Shown in pieces: positions 54,970 to 62,997 of a DNA stretch of 64,000 nt (position 1 is the stretch's first letter; each line of letters begins with the position of its first letter). Under the pieces are notes generated by a model that was given only the letters and a program-made list of their open reading frames with translations, had not been told where the DNA came from and did no database searches. The stretch covers positions 1 through 64,000 of the forward strand of contig CALGIG010000082.1 in NCBI GenBank assembly GCA_937915865.1. The letters are read 5' to 3'. A program made the position numbers and the translations under genes. The stretch comes from an uncultured Prolixibacteraceae bacterium. GTDB taxonomy: Bacteria > Bacteroidota > Bacteroidia > Bacteroidales > Prolixibacteraceae.

Positions 54970-55956
54970 TTAGAAATTAATTATTACTTGTTCTCCTTTT
55001 ATTTCATAGTTAAATTTTGAAGTTAATTGCATCATATTCAGTAATTCACGAAGACTTTCAGTCTTAATTGTCATGGTGAACCGGTCATTGTTTTTGTGGA
55101 TTGAGTTTAATGTGATTGTTATTCCATACCAGCGTTCTATTCTGGGAATCAGTTCGGCAAACGAAATATCAGTAAACCGGAGTTCGTTGTTTTTCCAAAG
55201 AGAGTATAATTCGCTCGGAACATTTTTAACGTTGGCATTATTTTGCTCGACATTATATTGGGCCTGTTGCCCTGGTTTCAGCAGAGCCAGTTGTTTATTA
55301 TTTGCTCCTTCAATATGTATTTCGCCCTCTTCAAGCGTTGTTTCTACAAAAGGTTCTCCGGAAAAGCTTCGAAGGTTAAATTTGGTGCCTGTTACAATTA
55401 CTTTCATCCCCGAAGAGGTAATAACCTCAAACGGGTGCGTGCAGTCTTTTTCAATTTCAAAGTATGCTTCTCCGTCGAGGGTTATTTTTCGCGGATTGAG
55501 GGCATCATATTTTAAAATAGTTTGTGAGTTAAGCCAAACGTGGCTTCCGTCGGCCAAAATTGCCTGCGATTTTTCCCCTTTCGATGCTTTAAGCTCTATA
55601 ACAGCCGTTTGTTGTCGTCCTGGGAAATAATTTTTCATCCATAAACTACCAATTCCCCCAGCTATGACAAGCACGACAGATGCTGCCACTTTCCATAAGA
55701 TATTAGGATAAATCGGTCTCTTTTTTGTTTTTATTTTAGGTAATATGCTACTCAATCTATTCCAGGCATCATCAATATCAACTTCGGCTTTTAAACTACG
55801 CAGTTTACTTAAGTGATAAACCTGGTGTATCCGCTGGAATTCAGCACAGTTATCTTCAGACTCAGAAACCCACTGTAAAATAACTTCATTTTCCTCTTTT
55901 GAAGTTTCTTGATTAAGAAACCGGAACAATATGGTTTCATTTATTGTCTTTTCCAT
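54970..55956 (-). CDS. FecR-family anti-sigma factor (FecR-1)
   Basis: 328-aa inner-membrane anti-sigma factor. Layout: N-terminal cytoplasmic part (ETILFRFLNQETSKEENEVILQWVSES), one membrane helix near 86-105 (ILWKVAASVVLVIAGGIGSLW), FecR domain (AVIELKASKGEKSQAILADGSHVWLNSQTIL, GEAYFEIEKDCTHPFEV, GTKFNLRSF), and a C-terminal STN-like segment (LRFTDISFAELIPRIERWYGITITL). It lies 67 bases after sigma-1 and is followed by SusC-1. Confidence 0.94.
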   Translation of the reverse strand: MEKTINETILFRFLNQETSKEENEVILQWVSESEDNCAEFQRIHQVYHLSKLRSLKAEVDIDDAWNRLSSILPKIKTKKRPIYPNILWKVAASVVLVIAGGIGSLWMKNYFPGRQQTAVIELKASKGEKSQAILADGSHVWLNSQTILKYDALNPRKITLDGEAYFEIEKDCTHPFEVITSSGMKVIVTGTKFNLRSFSGEPFVETTLEEGEIHIEGANNKQLALLKPGQQAQYNVEQNNANVKNVPSELYSLWKNNELRFTDISFAELIPRIERWYGITITLNSIHKNNDRFTMTIKTESLRELLNMMQLTSKFNYEIKGEQVIINF

Positions 55957-56023
55957 TTTCTTGTTTTTTCATTAAGCTTATACAGGGATATCGAGTTTTA
56001 CCCCTACAAAAAGATGGGAAAAA

Positions 56024-56590
56024 TTAATTGTTCAGGAAAAGACTTATGATGAGTATGCTGAGGTAATCTTTCAATTCGTTTTTTAGTTTGAATAGTGCAC
56101 GGCTCATTTGGGTTTCAACCGTTTTTACTGATAGGCCCAGTTTGTCAGCAATTTCACTATATTTTAGCCCATCTTCACGGCTCATCCTAAAAATTCTACG
56201 GCACTCTTCAGGCAACGACCCAATTGCTTCGTCAACCTTTACCTGAAATTCGGTAAACAGGACCGACTCGTAGCTATCGAAATCTTCTTTTTTGTTTTTA
56301 TATACAACTTCAATTACCGAATAATAATTATCAACTACTTTTTTGTGCTCAATAAAATTGAAGCAGAAGTTTTGCACTGATTTAAAAAGATAGGGTCTGA
56401 TTTCGTCGTTGAGTTTTAATCGGTCTTTCTTGGCCCAAACATTTAAAAACACTTCCTGAACAATCTCTTCTGCTTCAGATGTGTTAGCAATAAATTTGTT
56501 GGCAAAACCACACAACCTGATATAGTATTTCCGAAAGATTAATTCAAACGCTTCTTCATTGCTTAGCTGTTGTTTGCTGGTATGCTTCAC
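56024..56590 (-). CDS. ECF RNA polymerase sigma factor (sigma-1)
   Basis: 188-aa ECF sigma factor. The start is placed at a GTG at 56590 (VKHTSKQQLSNEEAFELIFRKYY) because the frame's upstream TTG at 56611 falls inside a promoter -7 box and no ATG is available. Region 2 is LIFRKYYIRLCGFANKFIANTSEAEEIVQEVFLNVW and region 4 is RRIFRMSREDGLKYSEIADKLGLSVKTVETQMSRALFKL. It heads sigma-1/FecR-1/SusC-1/SusD-1. The GTG start is an inference and could be wrong by seven codons. Confidence 0.9.
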   Translation of the reverse strand: MKHTSKQQLSNEEAFELIFRKYYIRLCGFANKFIANTSEAEEIVQEVFLNVWAKKDRLKLNDEIRPYLFKSVQNFCFNFIEHKKVVDNYYSVIEVVYKNKKEDFDSYESVLFTEFQVKVDEAIGSLPEECRRIFRMSREDGLKYSEIADKLGLSVKTVETQMSRALFKLKNELKDYLSILIISLFLNN

Positions 56591-56608
56591 TATATTGGTT
56601 TTGGACAG

Positions 56609-56616
56609 CAAATATA
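56609..56616 (-). promoter_or_regulatory. -7 box of sigma-1 operon
   Basis: On the minus strand it reads TATATTTG, matching TAnnTTTG, 19 bases before the GTG start. It lies in the 28 bases between the GH97 stop and the TTG of the sigma frame. Confidence 0.5.
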
Positions 56617-56639
56617 AAACTTCCGACCAGAAAATCTGT

Positions 56640-58532
56640 TTATTCGGTTGGTTTAATCAAAATTGCCTGTCCGCCCGAGGCTTGAAGTTTAATGTTGAGC
56701 ATAGTTTTAGAATCAACTTTTTGTTTCAGAATGCCAACGTGCGTGCGGGTTTCAACTTTGGGGTCGTCGAAGTAGAGTGTGGCTTCGTATTTTTTCCCAG
56801 GGTCCAGAAAATCCAACGCTACTTTCAGTTCGCGGGCATCAGTATTGGTGATACAGCCAACAAACCAATTATCCTGATTGCGGCGGGCTACTGTAATGTA
56901 TTTCCCGATTTCGCCATTTAGCACTTTCGTGTCGTTCCAGGTAGTTGGTAAAATATCCCAGAAAGCCAGTTCCGGTTCATTCTGGTAATCATCGGGTTTG
57001 TCGTACCAGTACATCCATTGAAGCGGACTGTAATAAATAACAGGCAGGGCCAGTTGGTGCACCGCTGTGTTTTTGATGTGGCGGTCGGGATGACCAAGTT
57101 CTTTCCGGTAATAGTAGCAAAATGTATAATCGGCGGCACCTGCAACAAATCGGGTGAACGGCAGGATGGTATTATTCACTGCGTCGGGCATTTCCTCATT
57201 TCCGCGAACTCCTTCCTGGGTCATCAGGTTTGGGTAAGTCCGGCTGAAACCAGTTGGACGGTATTCGTCGTGAATATCAACCATTAAATGGTGTTTGGCG
57301 CATTTCATTACTGCTTCGTGCAGCCAGGTTGTCCAGCGGTGTGATCCAACCTGGACAAAGCCAAATTTAATCCCGGCGATACCCCATTTTTCGTAAAGCG
57401 GCAAAATGGTATCGAGTTGGGTGGCCAGGGCACGTTGGTTCACATAGAGGAAAACTCCAATTCCTTTCGATTTTGCATACCGGATGACTTCCTGAAGATC
57501 AAGATCACCTTTTGGATTTCGGCGAGGATCAACTTTTACTTCTGTGGCATCCGACGAAACATGGTACTCGTAACCATACCAGCCTGCATCGAAATGAATG
57601 TATTTAATGTTGTGCGCTACAGCAAAATCGACTAGCTTTTTTGCTCCTGAAGTCGATAAAGTAACTTCGCGCATAACCTGTCCAGGCCTAATCCATGATA
57701 GATCAGTGATTTGACAAGGCGGATTCAGATTCAGGATTAAATCGTTATTGGCAAGTAGATAGCCGGCTTTTTCGGCAACCATGATTACCCGCCAGGGAGT
57801 ACTGAATGGGGCAATTTCGTCAACATCACCATAAATTGATGTCAGTATAGAGTTTTCTTTATCTGGATTAAGTTTGAATTTGGTACGTGAATAATTGGTC
57901 ATTTGAGCCTCGGCAAGGCAAACAAAAAGTCCGTTAGGTAATTCGAGCGTAAGTGGCCGGTCCGATTCATCGGGCCAGTTTTTCAGAGGTAACAACTGGT
58001 GCAGCGACTGTGCCCGTGGTGTAAACCAGGCTTTGGTATTTGCCTGAAAATTGAACTCGGTTGATTCGGCTGTAATATGAATGTATGGTCCGCCATTCTC
58101 GTTTTCGGCAAACCGATAGCGAAAAGCAATTCCTGAATCGTATGCCCTTACCACGATTTGTAAAACCGGGTTTCTTTGGTTTTCGTGGGTAATGCTGACA
58201 ATTGATTCGTTGTAATTATCGCGAATATGGTCGCGTTCACCGTAAACTGGCAACCAGGTTGAGTCGTATGTTTGTATGGACGAGGTAGTTGCAGTAAGCT
58301 GTTTATCCCAGTTGTCGTTGTTACATTTTATACCAAGTTTTGATGGTTCTACAACCGACTGGTTTCCATATCGAATGGTGTAAAATAATCCGTCTTCATT
58401 TCCATTTTTATACTGAAGGATGAACGAAACTTTTTGGTTGGGCGATTTAATTTCAACGATGGTATCCGCTTTGGAAAAAAAAGTATTCAGTACAAAAATG
58501 AATACGATAACTGATTGCAAACAGGCTTTCAT
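56640..58532 (-). CDS. GH97 glycoside hydrolase (probable inverting alpha-glucosidase type)
   Basis: 630-aa secreted GH97 enzyme. The ATG at 58532 is used because it opens a signal peptide (MKACLQSVIVFIFVLNTFFSKA); the upstream in-frame ATG adds 42 unlikely residues. An N-terminal beta domain (KSPNQKVSFILQYKNGNEDGLFYTIRYGNQSVVEPSKLGI) precedes the TIM barrel (YIHFDAGWYG, GIGVFLYVNQRA, DIHDEYRPTGFSRTYPNLMTQEGVRGNEEM). Retaining GH97 galactosidases have a nucleophile Asp in the IKxDF segment; here it reads GIKFGF, which suggests the inverting type. It lies directly upstream of the sigma-1 operon. Confidence 0.92.
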   Translation of the reverse strand: MKACLQSVIVFIFVLNTFFSKADTIVEIKSPNQKVSFILQYKNGNEDGLFYTIRYGNQSVVEPSKLGIKCNNDNWDKQLTATTSSIQTYDSTWLPVYGERDHIRDNYNESIVSITHENQRNPVLQIVVRAYDSGIAFRYRFAENENGGPYIHITAESTEFNFQANTKAWFTPRAQSLHQLLPLKNWPDESDRPLTLELPNGLFVCLAEAQMTNYSRTKFKLNPDKENSILTSIYGDVDEIAPFSTPWRVIMVAEKAGYLLANNDLILNLNPPCQITDLSWIRPGQVMREVTLSTSGAKKLVDFAVAHNIKYIHFDAGWYGYEYHVSSDATEVKVDPRRNPKGDLDLQEVIRYAKSKGIGVFLYVNQRALATQLDTILPLYEKWGIAGIKFGFVQVGSHRWTTWLHEAVMKCAKHHLMVDIHDEYRPTGFSRTYPNLMTQEGVRGNEEMPDAVNNTILPFTRFVAGAADYTFCYYYRKELGHPDRHIKNTAVHQLALPVIYYSPLQWMYWYDKPDDYQNEPELAFWDILPTTWNDTKVLNGEIGKYITVARRNQDNWFVGCITNTDARELKVALDFLDPGKKYEATLYFDDPKVETRTHVGILKQKVDSKTMLNIKLQASGGQAILIKPTE

Positions 58533-58663
58533 GATTTTTGGTTCAGGTTTATTATGCGCAACAATTTTACAAATTATTTTAGGTTGAATTCCAAAAAACC
58601 GTGAATTGTAAAAATAAAATTCCCTGGAACATCTGTTCTTGAGTGAGATATTTTGCACAACGG

Positions 58664-59572
58664 CTATAGCCCGAGAGTTGGTTCCGGGTCAATATTTAGG
58701 CTAACCAGCTTTGGGATCCGGAGGTTTGTTCCAAACTGCTTATTCAGCTTTTCAATGAAATATGCTGACAAGAAAGGCGATTCCACTTCAATATTTTGGT
58801 GTACAAAGAAATAAATGTCTCGAATTCCCTGATCGACCCAAATTTTCAGGCGGTTAGCCCAATCGTCGAGGCGCTCGCGGTCGCTTTGGGGGTTGTTGGC
58901 GCCAACGTACCGCACAAACACTTTGGGCGTGGTTAGGCGCATGTGCAGCAGGTCGCGTCGCCCAGCAGTATCCACCACAATATTGCTGACACCGTGTTCT
59001 TCAAACAGAGAATAAACTTCTTCCGAAATCGCTTTATTATTGAACCACTCTGTATTCCGCAATTCGACAGCCAGGGGAATAGCTTTCGGAAAATTTTCGA
59101 CGAAACTGACCAGCCTTTCGTAGTTTTTGTACTTGAAATTGTCGTGCAATTGCAGAAAAACCATTCCCAGCCGGTCTTCGAAATTGCTGATGTTATCGCA
59201 ATATTCAGTAATCAATGCCTGAACATCGTTTAACCGTCGCATGTGGCTGATACTTTGAGTAATTTTCGGGAAAAAGCGAAAATATTCGGGAGTTTTTTCG
59301 CGCCAGGTAATTACTTGCTGGCGGCTGGGCATATTGTAAAACGTGGCATTCAGCTCAATCGAATTAAATTGGGTCGAATAGTATGTTAGTTCATCTTTCG
59401 TACCGCGCGGATAGAAGTTTTTCAGGTCGGTTTTGTTCCACTTGGCGCATCCTACATAGATCGATAGCGGTTTAGATGTATCGTTTTGTTTCAGTATTTC
59501 AGCAGTTCGCTGATCGTCGGCTGGTAACCGGAAGTCAATAAATTCAGGGTTTTCAGTATGTCCAAATTTCAT
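58664..59572 (-). CDS. DUF72 family protein
   Basis: 302-aa cytoplasmic TIM-barrel-like protein of the DUF72 family, which has no established biochemical role. Recognisable blocks are IYVGCAKWNKTDLKNFYPRGTKDELTYYSTQFNSIELNATFYNMPS (about 38-83), FRFFPKITQSISH, and the later VELRNTEWF and VRYVGANN segments. No signal peptide. It is on the same strand as GH97 downstream (131-base gap), so a shared transcript is possible but the functional link is unclear. Confidence 0.85.
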   Translation of the reverse strand: MKFGHTENPEFIDFRLPADDQRTAEILKQNDTSKPLSIYVGCAKWNKTDLKNFYPRGTKDELTYYSTQFNSIELNATFYNMPSRQQVITWREKTPEYFRFFPKITQSISHMRRLNDVQALITEYCDNISNFEDRLGMVFLQLHDNFKYKNYERLVSFVENFPKAIPLAVELRNTEWFNNKAISEEVYSLFEEHGVSNIVVDTAGRRDLLHMRLTTPKVFVRYVGANNPQSDRERLDDWANRLKIWVDQGIRDIYFFVHQNIEVESPFLSAYFIEKLNKQFGTNLRIPKLVSLNIDPEPTLGL

Positions 59573-59650
59573 GGTGCAATTTGCAATTTTGAATTGAAAT
59601 CCAAAATTGCATAAAATGCTTCAACTGGAAAAATAAATTCAGTGGTTCAT

Positions 59651-59680
59651 ATTGTTTCATTTTTGTTTTACTTAATTTTG
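59651..59680 (+). promoter_or_regulatory. Promoter of orphan lipoprotein gene
   Basis: TAATTTTG at 59673-59680 fits TAnnTTTG. ATTG at 59651-59654 stands 18 bases upstream as a -33 element. It lies 26 bases before the ATG. Confidence 0.5.
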
Positions 59681-59706
59681 ATAATCTCAGGAACCAATTT
59701 TGAAAT

Positions 59707-60501
59707 ATGATTGCTTGTACAAGATATTATAGAATTCTCTTTCTTTTAGTCACTTTAGTAATTTTGATTTCATGTATGTTTAGGAAAGTAGAAAGGATAA
59801 ATTTGTCTAAAGACGAAAGATCAAAGACGTTGGAAGAAATTAAAGTATATAGTGATATAATTGACCAGGTCTATAATATTTACTATTGCCACCTTGAAGC
59901 TACATCTCCAAAGGAATATAAGTTTGCCCACGATAATGTGACCACTGAAGAATTAGAAAAAATTCAATATGAATATGATCAATATCTGAAGAAATTCAAT
60001 AATATGCTTGATTCATGTAAAATCACTGCGATAGTTCTTGATTCATTAGTCAAATTGAGTATTCCCATTCAATATTTATCATCCAATATGGATTCTTTAC
60101 AAAGAAAAGAATTCGAGTTTTTGAAATCAGATACTTTAAATGTCAAGCCTTCTGTTTATTTTGTTGATTCATTGAAAAGTAAGAAGATTCAGTTTGAATC
60201 TATTCCTACAGCAATTCAGAAAAGAATTGATTGTGATAGTATGCCATGGGATTCATGTAAAAAGTACTATGAAAAGATAGAATCATATTACGATGGACAC
60301 TATGGCAAAAGAATTGGCAATAGATACTATATAGGACTAATTACGATGTCGCGAGTTAAATTTAACTTGGATAAAAGTTTATGTATTTTAGAATGTGGCT
60401 ATCAAGCTCATTTTAAATGTGGTTATGGTGACTACTATTTGCTGAGGAAAATAAATGGGAAGTGGAAAATTATAAAGAAAATCGGCTCGTGGTTATCTTA
60501 G
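59707..60501 (+). CDS. Hypothetical lipoprotein, no recognised domain
   Basis: 264 aa. A membrane segment and lipobox (LVILISC, C23) indicate an anchored lipoprotein. The body is charged and mainly helical (LSKDERSKTLEEIKVYSDII, then TTEELEKIQYEYDQYLKKFNNML), ending with beta-like strands (YYIGLITMSRVKFNLDKSLCILECGYQAHFKCGYGDYYLLRKINGKWKII). I do not recognise the family. The gene is AT-richer than its neighbours and has A/T-ending codons, which suggests recent acquisition. It is alone between two minus-strand genes. Confidence 0.7.
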   Translation: MIACTRYYRILFLLVTLVILISCMFRKVERINLSKDERSKTLEEIKVYSDIIDQVYNIYYCHLEATSPKEYKFAHDNVTTEELEKIQYEYDQYLKKFNNMLDSCKITAIVLDSLVKLSIPIQYLSSNMDSLQRKEFEFLKSDTLNVKPSVYFVDSLKSKKIQFESIPTAIQKRIDCDSMPWDSCKKYYEKIESYYDGHYGKRIGNRYYIGLITMSRVKFNLDKSLCILECGYQAHFKCGYGDYYLLRKINGKWKIIKKIGSWLS

Positions 60502-60522
60502 CCTGAAAAGAGCTTTTGGCTA
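60499..60522. terminator. Overlapping convergent stop hairpin
   Basis: TAGCC (60499-60503) pairs with GGCTA (60518-60522), with AAAAG/CTTTT inside. It overlaps the stops of the lipoprotein (+) and AraC (-) genes. Confidence 0.4.
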
Positions 60523-61395
60523 TTTCCCCCTTTTCCTGTATTCATTGGGCGACATCCCCATTACTTTTCGGAAAACCCTTGAAAAATAAAACTGGTCGTC
60601 GAAGCCCATTTCGCGCGAAACATCGGCAATCGTCCAACCCGAATTGTCGATCAGGCGGCAGGCTCGCTGAATTTTCAACTGAATGAAATAATCGATGGGC
60701 GAGTGGCCGGTACGGTTAATGAAAAGCCGTGAAAAGTGAGAGACAGACATCCCGGTTTCTGTAGCAATTTTCTCAAGCTTTAGCTTTTTAGTCAGATTTT
60801 CGAGCATGAAGTTGATGCTTTGTGTAACCGGATCTTTTTCACCCGATTCTTTAATTAGCCTGAACTGGCTCAAATGTGTAAACGAAGCCAGTAAATGGGG
60901 CAGGCATTGGTTCACATATTCAAGCGTTTCGACAGCAAAACCACGGTCGAGGTTGCGAAAAATTTCCGAAAAAAGTTCGATCCTGTCGTTAGTTCGCGAT
61001 GTTTTGTTCCGTTCGATAGTCATTGCTTGTCCTGCAAATCGAAGATAAGCTTGCGACTTGCTTCCAGCAAAGTGAATCCAGTATATTGACCATGGATTTT
61101 GTTCGTCTGATCGGTAAGCATGTGCCATACCGGCAGGAATAATAAAAAATTGGTCGGAGCATATTATTTGCACAGTTTCTTTTGTTCGTATTTCTCCTTG
61201 TCCTTCCATGCAATAAATCAGGATAAATTGGGAACTTCCGCTTGACCTTTCTCTAAAATGGTGCCGGGCCTGAGGGTAATAACCAATGTCGGTAATGTAC
61301 AAGTCGGCAATCAAAGGATTAGTATTTACTAAGGCCGATATCCTTTCGGGAATTACAAAACTGATTTGTCCCGGGAAGCCGTCTTTCTTCTTCAT
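60520..61395 (-). CDS. AraC family transcriptional regulator
   Basis: 291-aa activator-type regulator. The N-terminal cupin-like ligand domain (ILIYCMEGQGEIRTKETVQIICSDQFFIIPAGMAHAYRSDE, about 58-98) is followed by two C-terminal HTH motifs (LKLEKIATETGMSVSHFSRLFINRTGHSP and WTIADVSREMGFDDQFYFSRVFRKVMGMSPNEYRKR, about 198-290). The gene diverges from an MFS sugar porter and a GH97 glycosidase across 192 bases, so it likely controls them in response to a sugar. Confidence 0.94.
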   Translation of the reverse strand: MKKKDGFPGQISFVIPERISALVNTNPLIADLYITDIGYYPQARHHFRERSSGSSQFILIYCMEGQGEIRTKETVQIICSDQFFIIPAGMAHAYRSDEQNPWSIYWIHFAGSKSQAYLRFAGQAMTIERNKTSRTNDRIELFSEIFRNLDRGFAVETLEYVNQCLPHLLASFTHLSQFRLIKESGEKDPVTQSINFMLENLTKKLKLEKIATETGMSVSHFSRLFINRTGHSPIDYFIQLKIQRACRLIDNSGWTIADVSREMGFDDQFYFSRVFRKVMGMSPNEYRKRGK

Positions 61396-61438
61396 ACTTA
61401 AAGTGTAATGATTAATGTTATTGCCTGAAAATTTCTTC

Positions 61439-61446
61439 CAAAAATA
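61439..61446 (-). promoter_or_regulatory. -7 box of AraC gene
   Basis: On the minus strand it reads TATTTTTG, matching TAnnTTTG, 43 bases before the AraC start. No good -33 element was seen. Confidence 0.4.
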
Positions 61447-61559
61447 ATTTCAATTAATTATTTATAAGGTTTTTAGTTCAAATTATTTTGATTGCTTTAA
61501 ATGATAAGATAATCCATTATTTCATAAAATCTTTCATTCTTTATGCCTGAATTTAGCCT

Positions 61560-61567
61560 TACATTTG
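61560..61567 (+). promoter_or_regulatory. -7 box of MFS/GH97 operon
   Basis: TACATTTG matches TAnnTTTG, 20 bases before the GTG start at 61588. It fits a short leader and supports that start. Confidence 0.5.
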
Positions 61568-61587
61568 AATAAACTAAATTCTAACTT

Positions 61588-62979
61588 GTGAGCAATTCAA
61601 ACTTCAATCAACGCTTTATTTTGGGAATCACACTGGTTTCGGCCATGGGCGGACTGCTTTTTGGGTACGACTGGGTGGTAATTGGTGGAGCCAAACCTTT
61701 TTACGAACGATTTTTTGATATTACACAATCGCCATACTTACAAGGCTGGGCAATGAGCAGTGCTTTGATCGGTTGTCTTGTGGGTGCATTAATGTCTGGT
61801 TATCTCACCGACAGGCTGGGCCGTAAAATGCCTTTGATTACTGCGGCAGGTCTCTTTACCATTGCTGCGATTGGTACAGGCGCAGTCAACCAGTTTACGC
61901 CATTCATAATTTTTCGCCTGATTGGTGGTTTGGGAATTGGGCTGGCATCGGCCATTTCGCCTATGTATATTGCCGAAATTTCGCCTGCTGTCATGCGTGG
62001 ACGACTGGTTTCGGTAAATCAGCTGACCATTGTTTTAGGAATTTTGGCTGCCCAAATTACCAATTACCTTATTGCAGAAGCAGTTCCGGCGGGGGCAACC
62101 GACGAGTTTATCCTGAACTCGTGGAACGGACAGTTGGGTTGGCGCTGGATGTTCTGGGCAGGAACCGTTCCTGCTTTGCTGTTTTTCATATTGTCGTTTT
62201 TTATTCCTGAAAGTCCGCGATTCCTGGCAAAATCAGGAAAATCTGAAATGGCCTTTTCTATCCTGAAACGGATTGGTGGAGAGGCTTATGCCATTCAGGA
62301 GCAAAAAGAGATTGGCGAAACCTTGCAGGGTGCCGACTCGAAAATTGATTGGAAAGCCTTACGATCGAAAAAGGTGAGGCCGGTGCTGATTTTGGGGATT
62401 GTGCTGGCCGTTTTTCAGCAATGGTGCGGTATAAACGTAATTTTTAATTATGCCGAAGAAATTTTTACTTCCGCAGGTTATTCGGTAAACGATATGCTTT
62501 TCAATATTGTAATCACCGGAGCTGTGAATCTTATTTTCACATTTGTAGCTATGAAGGTGGTTGACAGTTGGGGACGCCGGAAACTGATGTTGCTTGGCTC
62601 GTGCGGGCTGGCAGTAATTTACCTTGCCCTCGGTACAAGTTACTTTTTTGCATTAAAAGGCTTGGCCATTTTGGTGTTGGTGATGGTTGCAATTGCAACT
62701 TATGCCATGACTTTGGCGCCCATTACCTGGGTCGTTTTATCCGAAATATTCCCGAACAGCATACGCGGCGCGGCTATGGCTATTGCCACCACTGCACTTT
62801 GGGTGGCCTGTTTTGTGCTGACTTATACTTTCCCGATTCTGAATAAATTATTGAATGCCAGTGGAACTTTCTGGCTGTACGCGTTTATCTGCCTGTCGGG
62901 CTTTTTGTTTGTTCTGAAAAAACTACCGGAGACTAAAGGCAAAAGCCTGGAAGAAATAGAAACTAAACTAACACACTAA
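61588..62979 (+). CDS. MFS sugar:proton symporter
   Basis: 463-aa inner-membrane transporter of the sugar porter family with 12 predicted helices. Signature motifs are the RxGRK-type DRLGRK after helix 2, PESPRFL after helix 6, DSWGRRK in the second half, and PETKGKSLEEIE at the C-terminus. The start is GTG: no in-frame ATG lies before the first helix, and a -7 box is 20 bases upstream. It probably imports the monosaccharide released by the GH97 enzyme 18 bases downstream and is divergent from AraC. Confidence 0.95.
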   Translation: MSNSNFNQRFILGITLVSAMGGLLFGYDWVVIGGAKPFYERFFDITQSPYLQGWAMSSALIGCLVGALMSGYLTDRLGRKMPLITAAGLFTIAAIGTGAVNQFTPFIIFRLIGGLGIGLASAISPMYIAEISPAVMRGRLVSVNQLTIVLGILAAQITNYLIAEAVPAGATDEFILNSWNGQLGWRWMFWAGTVPALLFFILSFFIPESPRFLAKSGKSEMAFSILKRIGGEAYAIQEQKEIGETLQGADSKIDWKALRSKKVRPVLILGIVLAVFQQWCGINVIFNYAEEIFTSAGYSVNDMLFNIVITGAVNLIFTFVAMKVVDSWGRRKLMLLGSCGLAVIYLALGTSYFFALKGLAILVLVMVAIATYAMTLAPITWVVLSEIFPNSIRGAAMAIATTALWVACFVLTYTFPILNKLLNASGTFWLYAFICLSGFLFVLKKLPETKGKSLEEIETKLTH

Positions 62980-62997
62980 TAAACTAACACCTAACTC

